Assembly: GCA_003221035.1 (NCBI GenBank)
Contig: QHUB01000018.1
Location: forward strand, 1 to 64,000
Direction of reading: 5' to 3'
Origin: Gemmatimonadota bacterium
Lineage (GTDB): Bacteria > Gemmatimonadota > Gemmatimonadetes > Gemmatimonadales > GWC2-71-9
Length of the DNA stretch: 64,000 nt
The position numbers and the translations under genes were made by a program. The first letter of the stretch is position 1. Each line of letters starts with the position of its first letter. The notes beneath the pieces are model-generated. The model saw only the letters and a program-made list of their open reading frames with translations, ran no database searches and had not been told where the DNA came from. Positions 34,886 through 45,680 of this stretch are shown one piece after another.

Positions 34886-36900
34886 CGAACGGTTTCCAGC
34901 ACCATCCCCGGGGACCACGCGGTGATGTATCCCGCGATGGCTGATGCGGCGACTGTATAGGGATTGGCGAGATACAGTTGCCCCGGACCTGACCGGCCCG
35001 GGAAATTGCGGTTGATCGCGCTGATGGTGACTTCCTCGCGCGTCTTCGAAACACCCGGCCCCGCGTTGATGCAGGCGCCGCACGACGGCTCGAGAAACGT
35101 GGCGCCCACCTGTCGGAAGACGTCCAGATAGCCGCGCTGTTCACAGTAGCGCTTCACATCCTGCGAGCCGCATTGAATGAAGAAGCGCACCCAGGGTGCT
35201 ACCCGCTCTCCGCGCCCGGCCGCCTCGGCGAGCACGCGCGCGTACATGTCCATGTCTTCCTTCTTCCCCGCCGTGCACGAGCCCGCGTAGGCGATGTCGA
35301 CTTTGATCTTTTGGGCGACGTCGTCGATATAGAGCCCATTTCCAGGATCGCCCGGTAGCGCCATCATCGGCCGTATGGCCGCCGCGTCGATTGCGATCAC
35401 TTCGCAGTATTCGGCGTCCGGATCGCTGAACAACCCTTCGCACAGCCGCTCTGCCGCGGCGCGCGCCATCTGGCGGTAGTCCATCAGGTACTCGACCGTC
35501 TTCTCGTCGGGCGCGACGTAGCCCGTAAACCCGCCGACTTCCGCCGTCATGTTGGTCATCGTCGCCCGCTCATCGACGGACAGCGACTCGACAGCCTCGC
35601 CACAGTACTCCACCAGTTTGCCGATGGCCTTGCCGCTTTTGACGTACGGATGGCGCAGCACTTCCAGCATGAAGTCTTTCGCGGTGACGTTTTCCGGCTT
35701 CTCACCGCGAATCACGACCTTCACTGTCTCGGGGACCTGCAGGCGGACGTCCTTGGTGATCCACGAATTGAAGATCGCGGTCGTCCCGACTCCAAACGCG
35801 ATGCAGCCGACGGCGCCGGCGTGCGGCGTGTGGGAATCGGAGCCGATGATGACCTGGCCCGGCAGCGCATGGGCCTCGAGAATCTTCGAGTGACAGATCG
35901 CTTCAGAGCCGTGGTGGCCGAGGCGCAGCTCGCCATACAACTTGATTCCCTGCGCGGTCGCGAACTCACGCTGCTTCTTCTCGAGCTGGAGTGCGACGTC
36001 GAGCAATCCTTCTTTGATTCGTTCCGGCGTCATCGCCTCGGGAAGGAAGGTGAGGTGATCGCGGAACATGAGGATCGACCCGGGATCGTTGACCTTCGCA
36101 TCTTTCCCCACGAGCTGCTCGAAGAAGATCGCCGCCATCGGCGTGACGTATTCATGGCTGAACCGAATGTCGGTGAGGACGAAGCCCTCATCGCCCGGCT
36201 TTACGGCGGGAACACCGATCTCCCCTTTCGCGGGATCGACGACCCAGCGGCGCGCGAGAATCTTCTCGCCCAGCGTCATCGGGCGGCGCGGCGTCTGTGG
36301 AGGGTGGAGCACCACCTCGCCGCGCAGGCGCGCCATGTTGTAGTTGAACAGCCCGCCGTGCTCGATGATGCCGCGCGTGATTTCACCCTCGCCTGCCGTG
36401 AAGACCGAAAGCGGGATGTCTTCACCGCGACGCACGCGGTCGAGAATCGAGAAGTCGGTGGTCGTCAGGATGCCGAGGTTCTGACAATTCTCGCGATAGA
36501 TCCGCTCGATGCTTTCCGCGACCACGAGCTTGATGCCCGCGCACATCTCCGCGTACGGCGACTGCTCGCGCGAGGAGCCCTTGCCCCGCCGCTTGCCGCT
36601 CACGGCGGCGACGAACCCTCCCTGCTTCACCGACCCGCGCGTCATCGGGAATTCGTCGCGGCACTTCAGGCCGAGGTAGGGGAATTCACCGAGTGTTTCG
36701 TCGTAGTAGTAGCAGATGTAGGCGGGAGTGATTTCGTCGGTCGAGATATCGTCACGCAGCTTGATCGACGGCGACCACTTCGGATCCTCCCCGGCCAGTT
36801 GGGCGCGAACGAGGGCGGGGTCCTCGGTGAGATAGAGAATCCGCCCCTGCAAACGAACCGTCGCGTCGCGCATGCGCGAAGTATCTTCTTGGAGGCTCAT
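34882..36900 (-). CDS. Aconitase-family [4Fe-4S] hydro-lyase with swivel domain first
   Basis: The product (672 residues from ATG 36900, or 663 from ATG 36873) combines an N-terminal swivel/LeuD-like domain (about 40-200; DDISTDEITPAYICYYY, RDEFPMTRGSVKQGG) with a C-terminal LeuC/aconitase catalytic domain (about 240-672). This is the reverse of the usual order in AcnA and of the LeuC-LeuD pair, and resembles AcnB without its HEAT-like domain. Cluster cysteines are GSCTAGKKED and PSCGACIN; the canonical CTN reads CTA. Substrate-loop features QVIIGSDSHTPHAGAVG and EVGGFTGYVAPDEKT are present. It could be an aconitase, homoaconitase or isopropylmalate dehydratase. Divergent start nearly shared with the next gene (CATG at 36898-36901). 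Confidence 0.87.
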   Translation of the reverse strand: MSLQEDTSRMRDATVRLQGRILYLTEDPALVRAQLAGEDPKWSPSIKLRDDISTDEITPAYICYYYDETLGEFPYLGLKCRDEFPMTRGSVKQGGFVAAVSGKRRGKGSSREQSPYAEMCAGIKLVVAESIERIYRENCQNLGILTTTDFSILDRVRRGEDIPLSVFTAGEGEITRGIIEHGGLFNYNMARLRGEVVLHPPQTPRRPMTLGEKILARRWVVDPAKGEIGVPAVKPGDEGFVLTDIRFSHEYVTPMAAIFFEQLVGKDAKVNDPGSILMFRDHLTFLPEAMTPERIKEGLLDVALQLEKKQREFATAQGIKLYGELRLGHHGSEAICHSKILEAHALPGQVIIGSDSHTPHAGAVGCIAFGVGTTAIFNSWITKDVRLQVPETVKVVIRGEKPENVTAKDFMLEVLRHPYVKSGKAIGKLVEYCGEAVESLSVDERATMTNMTAEVGGFTGYVAPDEKTVEYLMDYRQMARAAAERLCEGLFSDPDAEYCEVIAIDAAAIRPMMALPGDPGNGLYIDDVAQKIKVDIAYAGSCTAGKKEDMDMYARVLAEAAGRGERVAPWVRFFIQCGSQDVKRYCEQRGYLDVFRQVGATFLEPSCGACINAGPGVSKTREEVTISAINRNFPGRSGPGQLYLANPYTVAASAIAGYITAWSPGMVLETVR

Positions 36901-37768
36901 GTTCGCAACCGCGTTGCTCCTTCTGCAAGCGATGTTTCAAAGCCCGCGAGTCGTCGAAAGCTCCGGCGTCGCGGTGAGTCGCGCGCATCCGGATGTGCTG
37001 TGGACCCACAATGACTCCGGCGACGGGCCGTACATCTACGCGACCGACCTTCGCGGAACGGATCGTGGCGCCTTGTTGGTGCCCGGCGCACAGGCGATCG
37101 ACTGGGAAGACATCTCGCTGGGTCCCTGTCCGTTCGCGGTCCGAGCGCAGCCGCGTGCGAGCTGCCTCTACCTCGCCGACACAGGCGACAATCTGGAGTT
37201 CCGTCCCTTTGTCACCGTCTACGCGATTCCCGAGCCATCACCACCGGAGCGCGCGAGCGACACACTGGGCGTAACGAACGCCCCCGCGGTGCTGAACCTG
37301 CGCTACCCCGACGGCTCGCACGACGTCGAGGCGGTCTACGTCTCACCGCGCGACACGGCCGTCTATTTCGTCAGCAAGGGCGCCCGCCACGGGAGTGCAA
37401 TTCGCCTGTACCGCGTCGACCGCACGGCGTGGCGACCACCGTCCGACACCGCGACCAGCATGGTCGTGGCGTCCCTGGTCCAGACCCTCGACATTCAACC
37501 CGATCCGGAGGAGGGCCGCGTGGTGACGGCAGCGGCTGCGCGGCCCGACGGCCGTCTCGTCGCGGTGCGGACCTACTCGGAGATCTACCTGTTCTATCCC
37601 GGAGTCGGCGGGCGGCTGCTTCCAGCCCGTGCGCAGCCGTGCGACATCGGGGGGCTCGAAATCGGCGGCGAGGCCATCGACTTCTTGAACGACTCCACCT
37701 TCGTGTTGACGAGTGAAGCCGGCAGGCACCGGCCCGGCACTATCGACACCGTGAAATGCCTGATTTGA
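36899..37768 (+). CDS. Secreted propeller-like protein of unknown function
   Basis: ATG 36899 has GGAGG three bases upstream, a short spacing, and begins a signal-like segment (FATALLLLQAMFQ). The 289-residue product shows the pattern of integrin-like or NHL-type propellers: DVLWTHNDSGDGPYIYATD, AIDWEDISLGPC, CLYLADTGDN, HDVEAVYVSPRDTAVYFVSKG. WTHNDSG and YLADTGDN occur in a family of secreted hypothetical proteins that I know only as such. The acidic loops could bind calcium. Two cysteine-containing segments lie in the first and last thirds. The M28 peptidase gene follows eight bases after its stop, so they are probably co-expressed. Confidence 0.8.
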   Translation: MFATALLLLQAMFQSPRVVESSGVAVSRAHPDVLWTHNDSGDGPYIYATDLRGTDRGALLVPGAQAIDWEDISLGPCPFAVRAQPRASCLYLADTGDNLEFRPFVTVYAIPEPSPPERASDTLGVTNAPAVLNLRYPDGSHDVEAVYVSPRDTAVYFVSKGARHGSAIRLYRVDRTAWRPPSDTATSMVVASLVQTLDIQPDPEEGRVVTAAAARPDGRLVAVRTYSEIYLFYPGVGGRLLPARAQPCDIGGLEIGGEAIDFLNDSTFVLTSEAGRHRPGTIDTVKCLI

Positions 37769-37775
37769 GAGGACT

Positions 37776-39386
37776 ATGATCATCAAGTGTTGCCTTGCTG
37801 TCGCGATGCTGGTGCTTGGAACAACCACCGCAACGGCGCAACAAAACGCGCCAATTCCGGTCGATACGGCGGCGATGGACGCTCACCTCCGGTTTCTCGC
37901 CAGCGATCTCCTGGAAGGTCGTGCGCCCGCGACGCGCGGCGGCCGGCTCGCGACTGCATACATCGCTGCTCAGTTCCAGGCGCTTGGCCTGGAGCCGGCA
38001 GGCGCGAATGGCTCGTACTTCCAGCCGGTTTCTCTGGTCGGAATGACCCCGCAGCCAACCTTCGCCTGGGGCAAGAGCGGCAGCCCTCCCGAGCCACTCG
38101 CCTACCGCGACGACTTTGTCGCGTGGGCGGAGCGTCCCGAAGCCGACATCTCGGCGACCGGCGATGTGGTGTTCGTTGGTTACGGCATTCACGCACCGGA
38201 ATGGCAGTGGGATGATTACAAAGGCATTGATCTGCACGGCAAAATCCTGCTCATGCTGGTCAACGACCCGGGACTCGTCGATACGACCGTATTTCTCGGG
38301 AAGATCCTCACCTACTACGGACGCTGGACGTACAAGCTCGAAGAAGCCGCGCGGCAAGGCGCAGCGGGCGCCATCCTGATTCACACGACCGAGAGCGCGA
38401 CCTACCCCTGGGAGGTCGTCCGCGGCTCTTGGTCGGTCGAGCAGTTCAAGCTCGACCAGCCGCGCTCGCCGAGTCTCGCGGTTGCCGGGTGGGTCCAGGA
38501 GTCTGTCGCGCGCGCGGCGCTCTCCACGGGAGGCCTCAATCTCGATTCGCTGGCACGCGCGGCAGCGCGCCGCGACTTTCGTCCCGTTGTCACCGGCCTG
38601 CAGGCGCAGCTTCACGTCCAGAGTGCGCTGCGGCACGTGGCCTCGGAAAACGTGGCGGCCCGTCTGCCCGGGCGCGACGCGCATCTGGCAAGTCAGGTCG
38701 TGTTGATCACCGCACATTGGGATCACAAGGGGATTGGACCCGCGATCCGCGGCGACTCGATCTACAACGGCGCCGAGGACAATGCGTCCGGCGTCGCCGC
38801 AATCCTAGGCGTGGCGAAGACATTGACACAGATGCCGCGCGCCGCGCGCTCGATTCTGTTCGTCGCAACGACAGCGGAGGAGAGTGGCTTGCTCGGCAGC
38901 GAGGCCTACGTACAGCAGCCCCTCGTGGCGCTCGCGAACACGGCGGCGGTGCTCAACCTCGACGTCACGAATGTGCGCGGCGCGACGCGAGACATCGGTG
39001 CGCGCGGCTCGGATCGCTCCACGCTGGGCGCGGTGCTCGAAGCCGCCGCGCGCGCCGAGGCGATGACGGTGGAATCGGAGCCCGATCTCCGTGGCACGTT
39101 CTTCCGCTCGGACCATTTTCCGCTGGCTCGCGCCGGTGTGCCGGGCCTGTCTATCTACGCCGGCGACGATTTCGTCGGGCGCCCGAAAGGGTGGGGGCAA
39201 GAACAGGAGAACATCTACAACCAGCAGCGCTATCACCAACCGAGTGACGAGTATCAGCCGACCTTCCGCTATGCAGGGATGGCACAGGAGGTGCGCGTGA
39301 CGGTGCGCGCCGCGCGCGCGATCGCGAACGATCCGGCAATGCCGCGGTGGTTGCGATCGTCGGAGTTCCAGCGGCCCCAATCCTGA
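37776..39386 (+). CDS. M28-family zinc aminopeptidase, secreted
   Basis: The 536-residue product has a signal peptide (MIIKCCLAVAMLVLGTTTATAQ), then an N-terminal region with a PA-type insertion (about 100-290; GDVVFVGYGIHAPEWQWDDYKG). The M28 catalytic domain (about 290-500) has the zinc ligands in ITAHWDHKG (His), NGAEDNASG (Asp), FVATTAEESGLLGSEAY (Glu pair) and FFRSDHFPLARAG (final ligand region). NQQRYHQPSDEY holds the last His. The enzyme removes N-terminal residues from peptides in the periplasm. GAGGAC at 37768-37773 precedes the ATG. Together with the S9 and M14 genes this window encodes four secreted peptidases. Confidence 0.94.
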   Translation: MIIKCCLAVAMLVLGTTTATAQQNAPIPVDTAAMDAHLRFLASDLLEGRAPATRGGRLATAYIAAQFQALGLEPAGANGSYFQPVSLVGMTPQPTFAWGKSGSPPEPLAYRDDFVAWAERPEADISATGDVVFVGYGIHAPEWQWDDYKGIDLHGKILLMLVNDPGLVDTTVFLGKILTYYGRWTYKLEEAARQGAAGAILIHTTESATYPWEVVRGSWSVEQFKLDQPRSPSLAVAGWVQESVARAALSTGGLNLDSLARAAARRDFRPVVTGLQAQLHVQSALRHVASENVAARLPGRDAHLASQVVLITAHWDHKGIGPAIRGDSIYNGAEDNASGVAAILGVAKTLTQMPRAARSILFVATTAEESGLLGSEAYVQQPLVALANTAAVLNLDVTNVRGATRDIGARGSDRSTLGAVLEAAARAEAMTVESEPDLRGTFFRSDHFPLARAGVPGLSIYAGDDFVGRPKGWGQEQENIYNQQRYHQPSDEYQPTFRYAGMAQEVRVTVRAARAIANDPAMPRWLRSSEFQRPQS

Positions 39387-39387
39387 T

Positions 39388-39407
39388 GAGTGCAGAAAGT
39401 TGCACTC
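39388..39407. repeat. Hairpin after the M28 gene
   Basis: GAGTGCA (39388-39394), loop GAAAGT, TGCACTC (39401-39407): a perfect 7-base inverted repeat directly after the M28 stop and before a possible promoter (TTGAGT at 39408 and GATAAT at 39434). It could be a weak terminator or an operator for the next gene. Confidence 0.45.
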
Positions 39408-39456
39408 TTGAGTGGTACCGGAACACGTTGGCTGATAATGGGTTACTCCGCGCCGA

Positions 39457-40653
39457 TTGCCTAATGGCTGGGTCGCGGGTAAGTTTGCGCCCGTTTTTCA
39501 ACCCGGCAGTACCAGCTGGTCCGGCCTCCTACGATTGGAGCGGCGGTTGGAGATTCCCTCCACGCATACGGTGCCTCTGTCGTGGCTGTACGAGGCGGCC
39601 AGTCTTCCCATTCAGTATCGGACTCTCATCGAAGTCGTGCCGGAACCGGCGCGCGACCTCGAGCGTGTCACTGCGCTCCGCGAAGAGATTCTCCGCTACA
39701 AGGAAGCACTCGCGATCGTGCGCAAGCAGAAGGACACGGGGCTGTGGGGCGGAAATTTGCTCGCGCCCGAGCCGGCGGCCGCGATGGGATGGAAAGAAGT
39801 CGGGACACTCCTCCAGTACCGGCGCTTGCTCGAGCTGGGCTGGCCGGCCGACGCACGGGTATTCCGGTTCGCCGATCGTTTCCTCTTCCGGCTGCTCTCG
39901 CGCGACGATGATCCGACGCTGCTAGTCGAATTCCAGCGCGCAGCGAAAACCGATCCGGGTCTCGGACTCTGGGCGCGCGGTATGGGCAGCCAGGGAGCGG
40001 CCGCGGCGCTTGCCCGCGGAGCGCACCAGGACGACCCGCGTCTGCGCGGCGCCGCGCATCGAATCGCCAGCGACATCTCGATGTATCTGCGCAGCGAGCT
40101 GGCGCAAAAGCCCTTCAAAAAAGCCCAGGGAAAGACCGTTCTCGACCCCCTGACCTATCCGCCGACGGTATTCTCCATCGAGATGCTGGCGTTCATGCCC
40201 GCGGTGCAGCGCGAGCGGGCCGGGTTCCTGGAACGCCTGGCCGCCTATTTCTCGACCGCAACGCCTCGGCGCGAGTTCTCCATTCTGGCCGGAAAGAAGA
40301 TCTTCCGGCCCCTGTTCGAGATCCTGGGCGATCCCCTGCACGCCGACGCTCAGGGCCGCGTCGATGACGTACCATTCGCGCTCTACTGGCTCGAGTTACT
40401 CACCCGCCTTGGGATCGTACGACAGGTGCCCAGCGCCGCGAAGGTCCTCGCCCGGCTGTTCAGTGAGACGGACGAGCAAGGTATTTGGGCGCCAGCCGGC
40501 CTCCGGGGTATTCCAAAATCCGATAACCCCGTGGTATTTCATTACTTCCCATTGGAAGGGCCCGGCAAGAGTCCCGCCCAACGGCAGACGGATGTGACGT
40601 TCCGCCTCGCTTTGATCGCGAGACTGCTCGGCCTCCCGTTGAGCATCGCCTAA
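39457..40653 (+). CDS. Conserved-looking cytoplasmic protein of unknown function
   Basis: No motif I recognise. The frame from TTG 39457 encodes 398 residues; a later TTG at 39547 (LEIPSTHTVPLSWLY) could be the true start, because the first 30 residues look atypical. The product has no signal peptide, is rich in helices (DLERVTALREEILRYKEALAIVRKQ) and contains aromatic/proline motifs (DTGLWGGNLLAPE, GKKIFRPLFEILGDPL, GIWAPAGLRGIPKSDNPVV) that look like a conserved all-alpha fold. The repeating helical pattern may be an alpha-alpha barrel similar to prenyltransferase or terpene-cyclase-like proteins, which is a guess. A TrmB regulator follows 42 bases later, and a possible promoter with GATAAT lies at 39434-39439. 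Confidence 0.7.
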   Translation: MPNGWVAGKFAPVFQPGSTSWSGLLRLERRLEIPSTHTVPLSWLYEAASLPIQYRTLIEVVPEPARDLERVTALREEILRYKEALAIVRKQKDTGLWGGNLLAPEPAAAMGWKEVGTLLQYRRLLELGWPADARVFRFADRFLFRLLSRDDDPTLLVEFQRAAKTDPGLGLWARGMGSQGAAAALARGAHQDDPRLRGAAHRIASDISMYLRSELAQKPFKKAQGKTVLDPLTYPPTVFSIEMLAFMPAVQRERAGFLERLAAYFSTATPRREFSILAGKKIFRPLFEILGDPLHADAQGRVDDVPFALYWLELLTRLGIVRQVPSAAKVLARLFSETDEQGIWAPAGLRGIPKSDNPVVFHYFPLEGPGKSPAQRQTDVTFRLALIARLLGLPLSIA

Positions 40654-40674
40654 GATCGCCATTTGGTGCCATAC

Positions 40675-40694
40675 GTAGTAGCTTTTGCTACTAC
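40675..40694. promoter_or_regulatory. Perfect palindrome before the TrmB gene (operator)
   Basis: GTAGTAGC (40675-40682), TTTT, GCTACTAC (40687-40694): 8-base arms ending one base before the TrmB ATG at 40696. TrmB-type proteins are known to bind TACT/AGTA-like palindromes, and this site is rich in that pattern, so autoregulation is likely. In RNA the hairpin would also abut the start codon. Confidence 0.65.
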
Positions 40695-40695
40695 A

Positions 40696-41367
40696 ATGGC
40701 GATCGATCTGACACCGTTCGGCTTCACGCCGACGGAATCACTGGTCTATGCCACCCTCCTGAAGCTTGGCCCGGCGACAGGCTATTCAGTCGCGCGGAGC
40801 GCGCATCTCGCGCGTGCCAATGCCTATAGCGCGCTCGAAGGACTGACCGCGCGCGGCGCCGCGTCACGAACGCCACCGCCGGAGCGACCTGCTCGCTATC
40901 GGCCGACCGATCCGCAGACGCTGCTCGCTCATCTTGCAACGCTTCAGGGCGAGGCACTCGACCGGCTGGGGCGCGACTTGCGCGACGCGACGCGGCCCAG
41001 CGAGCCCGTTACACGAGAAGTCGCCGGGAGCCGCGCCGTGGCGAATCTCCTGATGCAGCTCGTCGCGCGCGCAGCGCGGAGTGTACAAGGAGTGATGGCT
41101 CTCGAGCTGTGGCGACCGACGTTGCCGGCGTGGCGCCGCGCCGGCGAGCGCGCCACGCTGACCGTGCGAATGCGCGGCGGCATGCCGGCAGACCCGCCCG
41201 CGTGGCTCGAGCCTGCCGGCACGGACGCGCCCAATTCGACGGTGCTGCTCATCGACGACGCGCAACTCCTGCTCATCTCGGGAGAAGGAGATGGACTGGC
41301 CGGTCTGTGGTCCTCGCACCCGCTGATCCTGCTGATCGCGCAGCGCGCCATGCCGGCGATCTTGTGA
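40696..41367 (+). CDS. TrmB-family transcriptional regulator
   Basis: ATG 40696 follows an operator-like palindrome; a longer frame begins at 40663 inside it. The N-terminus is a TrmB winged HTH (FGFTPTESLVYATLLKLGPATGYSVARSAHLARANAYSALEGL), a family best known from archaea where it senses sugars. The remaining 150 residues include a coiled region and LELWRPTLPAWRR, then strand-rich LTVRMRGGMPADPPAWLEP and STVLLIDDAQLLLIS, a possible effector domain of the type seen in bacterial TrmB proteins. The downstream hydrolase lipoprotein begins at the overlapping GTG (GTGA, 41364), so the two genes form one unit, and the regulator probably controls it and itself. Confidence 0.87.
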   Translation: MAIDLTPFGFTPTESLVYATLLKLGPATGYSVARSAHLARANAYSALEGLTARGAASRTPPPERPARYRPTDPQTLLAHLATLQGEALDRLGRDLRDATRPSEPVTREVAGSRAVANLLMQLVARAARSVQGVMALELWRPTLPAWRRAGERATLTVRMRGGMPADPPAWLEPAGTDAPNSTVLLIDDAQLLLISGEGDGLAGLWSSHPLILLIAQRAMPAIL

Positions 41368-42301
41368 CTTCACGCACGGCGCTCATCTCTGTCCTGCTGC
41401 TCGGCACGGCCTGCCGCGCGGCGCCGATTCCGGAGGCGCGAGCGTATCCCGCCGGCACTTCGTTTCACGCGCGATACCGAATGATCGACGGCACGCGACT
41501 CCGCCTCATCGACTCGGGAGCCGCTGGGGCCGTTGCGGTCGTGTTCATCCACGGCATTGGAGCATCGCTGTACGCGTGGCGCAACCAGCTGCCCTCGATT
41601 GCGGGCGCGGGGTACAGAGTCGTCGCCTTCGACAATCGCGGTTTTGGATTCTCCGACAAACCGGCGCACGGCTACACCACCGCAGCCTTCGCGCATCTCC
41701 TCGTCGCGCTCCTCGACTCGCTCCACATCTCGAGTGCGGTGCTGGTCGGGCACTCCATGGGCGGTGCAATCGCCGCCGAAGTTGCGGCGGCGCATCCGGA
41801 CCGAGTGCGCGGGATGGTATTAATCGACGCCGCGGGGTACGGCATACGCTGGCCCGGCGTCCTCAAGATCGCGCGCTGGCCGTTCGTGGGCGCATTCGCG
41901 ACAATGTTTCGCGGACGCTGGGTCACCGGACGGATTCTGCGCTCGACGTTCGCAGACCCCCGCAAGGTGAGCGAGGCCGACGTCGACCAGTACTACGCGC
42001 CCGTCCCCGAGTCGGACTACGGCCGCGCCTTGCGAGGCGTGCTACGAGAGTTCGGGTTCGACACCTTCGGCGGCGGCCGGCTCGCGGCCGTGCAGACACC
42101 GACGCTCGTCCTGTGGGGAGATGCTGATCGATGGATCCCGTTGCGCGACGGCACCAGGTTCGCGCAGGAGCTGCCGCGCAGCGAGTTCGTGTTAGTGGAG
42201 CGCGCCGGGCACAATACACACGAGGAATCGCCCGACGAGGTGAATCGTCTCTTGCTCGATTTTCTCAAGTCAGGTCTGTCCCGCATTCCGGAGAACGTCG
42301 C

Positions 42302-45054
<2,753 letters not shown>

Positions 45055-45055
<1 letters not shown>

Positions 45056-45084
45056 ATTTCGTCAACCAGATGGTTGACGAAATC
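45055..45084. promoter_or_regulatory. 13-bp palindromic operator before the TetR gene
   Basis: GATTTCGTCAACC (45055-45067), AGAT, GGTTGACGAAATC (45072-45084): perfect arms ending five bases before the TetR ATG. The core CAACC-agat-GGTTG is typical of TetR-family sites, and a TAGATT -10-like box (45053-45058) overlaps it. The upstream arm begins at the last base of the M14 stop codon. Confidence 0.7.
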
Positions 45085-45089
45085 GGGCC

Positions 45090-45680
45090 ATGCCTCCTAA
45101 ACTGAGCAATAACAGGGCATTACGCATCGTAGCCGCGGCACGGGAAGAGTTCGCGAAGCGCGGTTACGCGGGCGCGCGGGTAGACCAGATCGCCCAGCGC
45201 GCGGGCGTCAACAAACAACTGCTGTTTTACTACTACCACTCCAAGCGCGGGCTCTTTCAGGCCGTGCTCTCTGAGACCGCCGGCGAGCTCGAGAATGCGC
45301 TGGCCGGCATCAGGCAGCCGGCAGGAGGTCCACTCGACCGGCTTCGCCTCACGCTCGCCGCGCAGTTCGAATTCCTCGCTCGAAATCCGCAGGTGGTCGC
45401 GCTCATCGCGCAGGGAAACCGGTCGGGGATGGCCTTTCAGCCCGCGATCAATCGACTGGTCGTATTGCTGGCGGAAGGCCAGGGCCTGGGCCAGGTGCGG
45501 GACGATGTAGACCCGCATCTGACCGCCGCTCAGGCGCTGATTCTGATGGTCGGCTATCTCAATATGGAAGGCGTGGTGGCGACCAGTGCGCGGCCACTGG
45601 CCGTCGACGAGCCATCGCTCAGAGAGCGATGGCGCGCGGCGGCTGTCGACTTAGTGGTGGCGGGAGTGAGCGCGCGCTAG
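45090..45680 (+). CDS. TetR-family transcriptional regulator
   Basis: The 196-residue product has a clear N-terminal HTH (RALRIVAAAREEFAKRGYAG, ARVDQIAQRAGVNKQLLFYYYHSKRGLFQAVL) with the recognition helix in NKQLLFYYYHS. The C-terminal all-helical domain (about 60-196) has a weakly conserved pattern (ELENALAGI, QFEFLARNPQVVALIAQ). A 13-bp-arm palindrome directly upstream is a strong autoregulatory operator candidate. The last 30 bases overlap the 3' end of the convergent lon gene. Other target genes are not visible; there is no efflux pump or fatty-acid operon beside it. Confidence 0.93.
   Translation: MPPKLSNNRALRIVAAAREEFAKRGYAGARVDQIAQRAGVNKQLLFYYYHSKRGLFQAVLSETAGELENALAGIRQPAGGPLDRLRLTLAAQFEFLARNPQVVALIAQGNRSGMAFQPAINRLVVLLAEGQGLGQVRDDVDPHLTAAQALILMVGYLNMEGVVATSARPLAVDEPSLRERWRAAAVDLVVAGVSAR

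Noticed and set aside
35650-37014. 454-residue plus-strand frame over the aconitase gene
   Set aside because: Antisense to clear aconitase motifs and inconsistent with the propeller gene frame.
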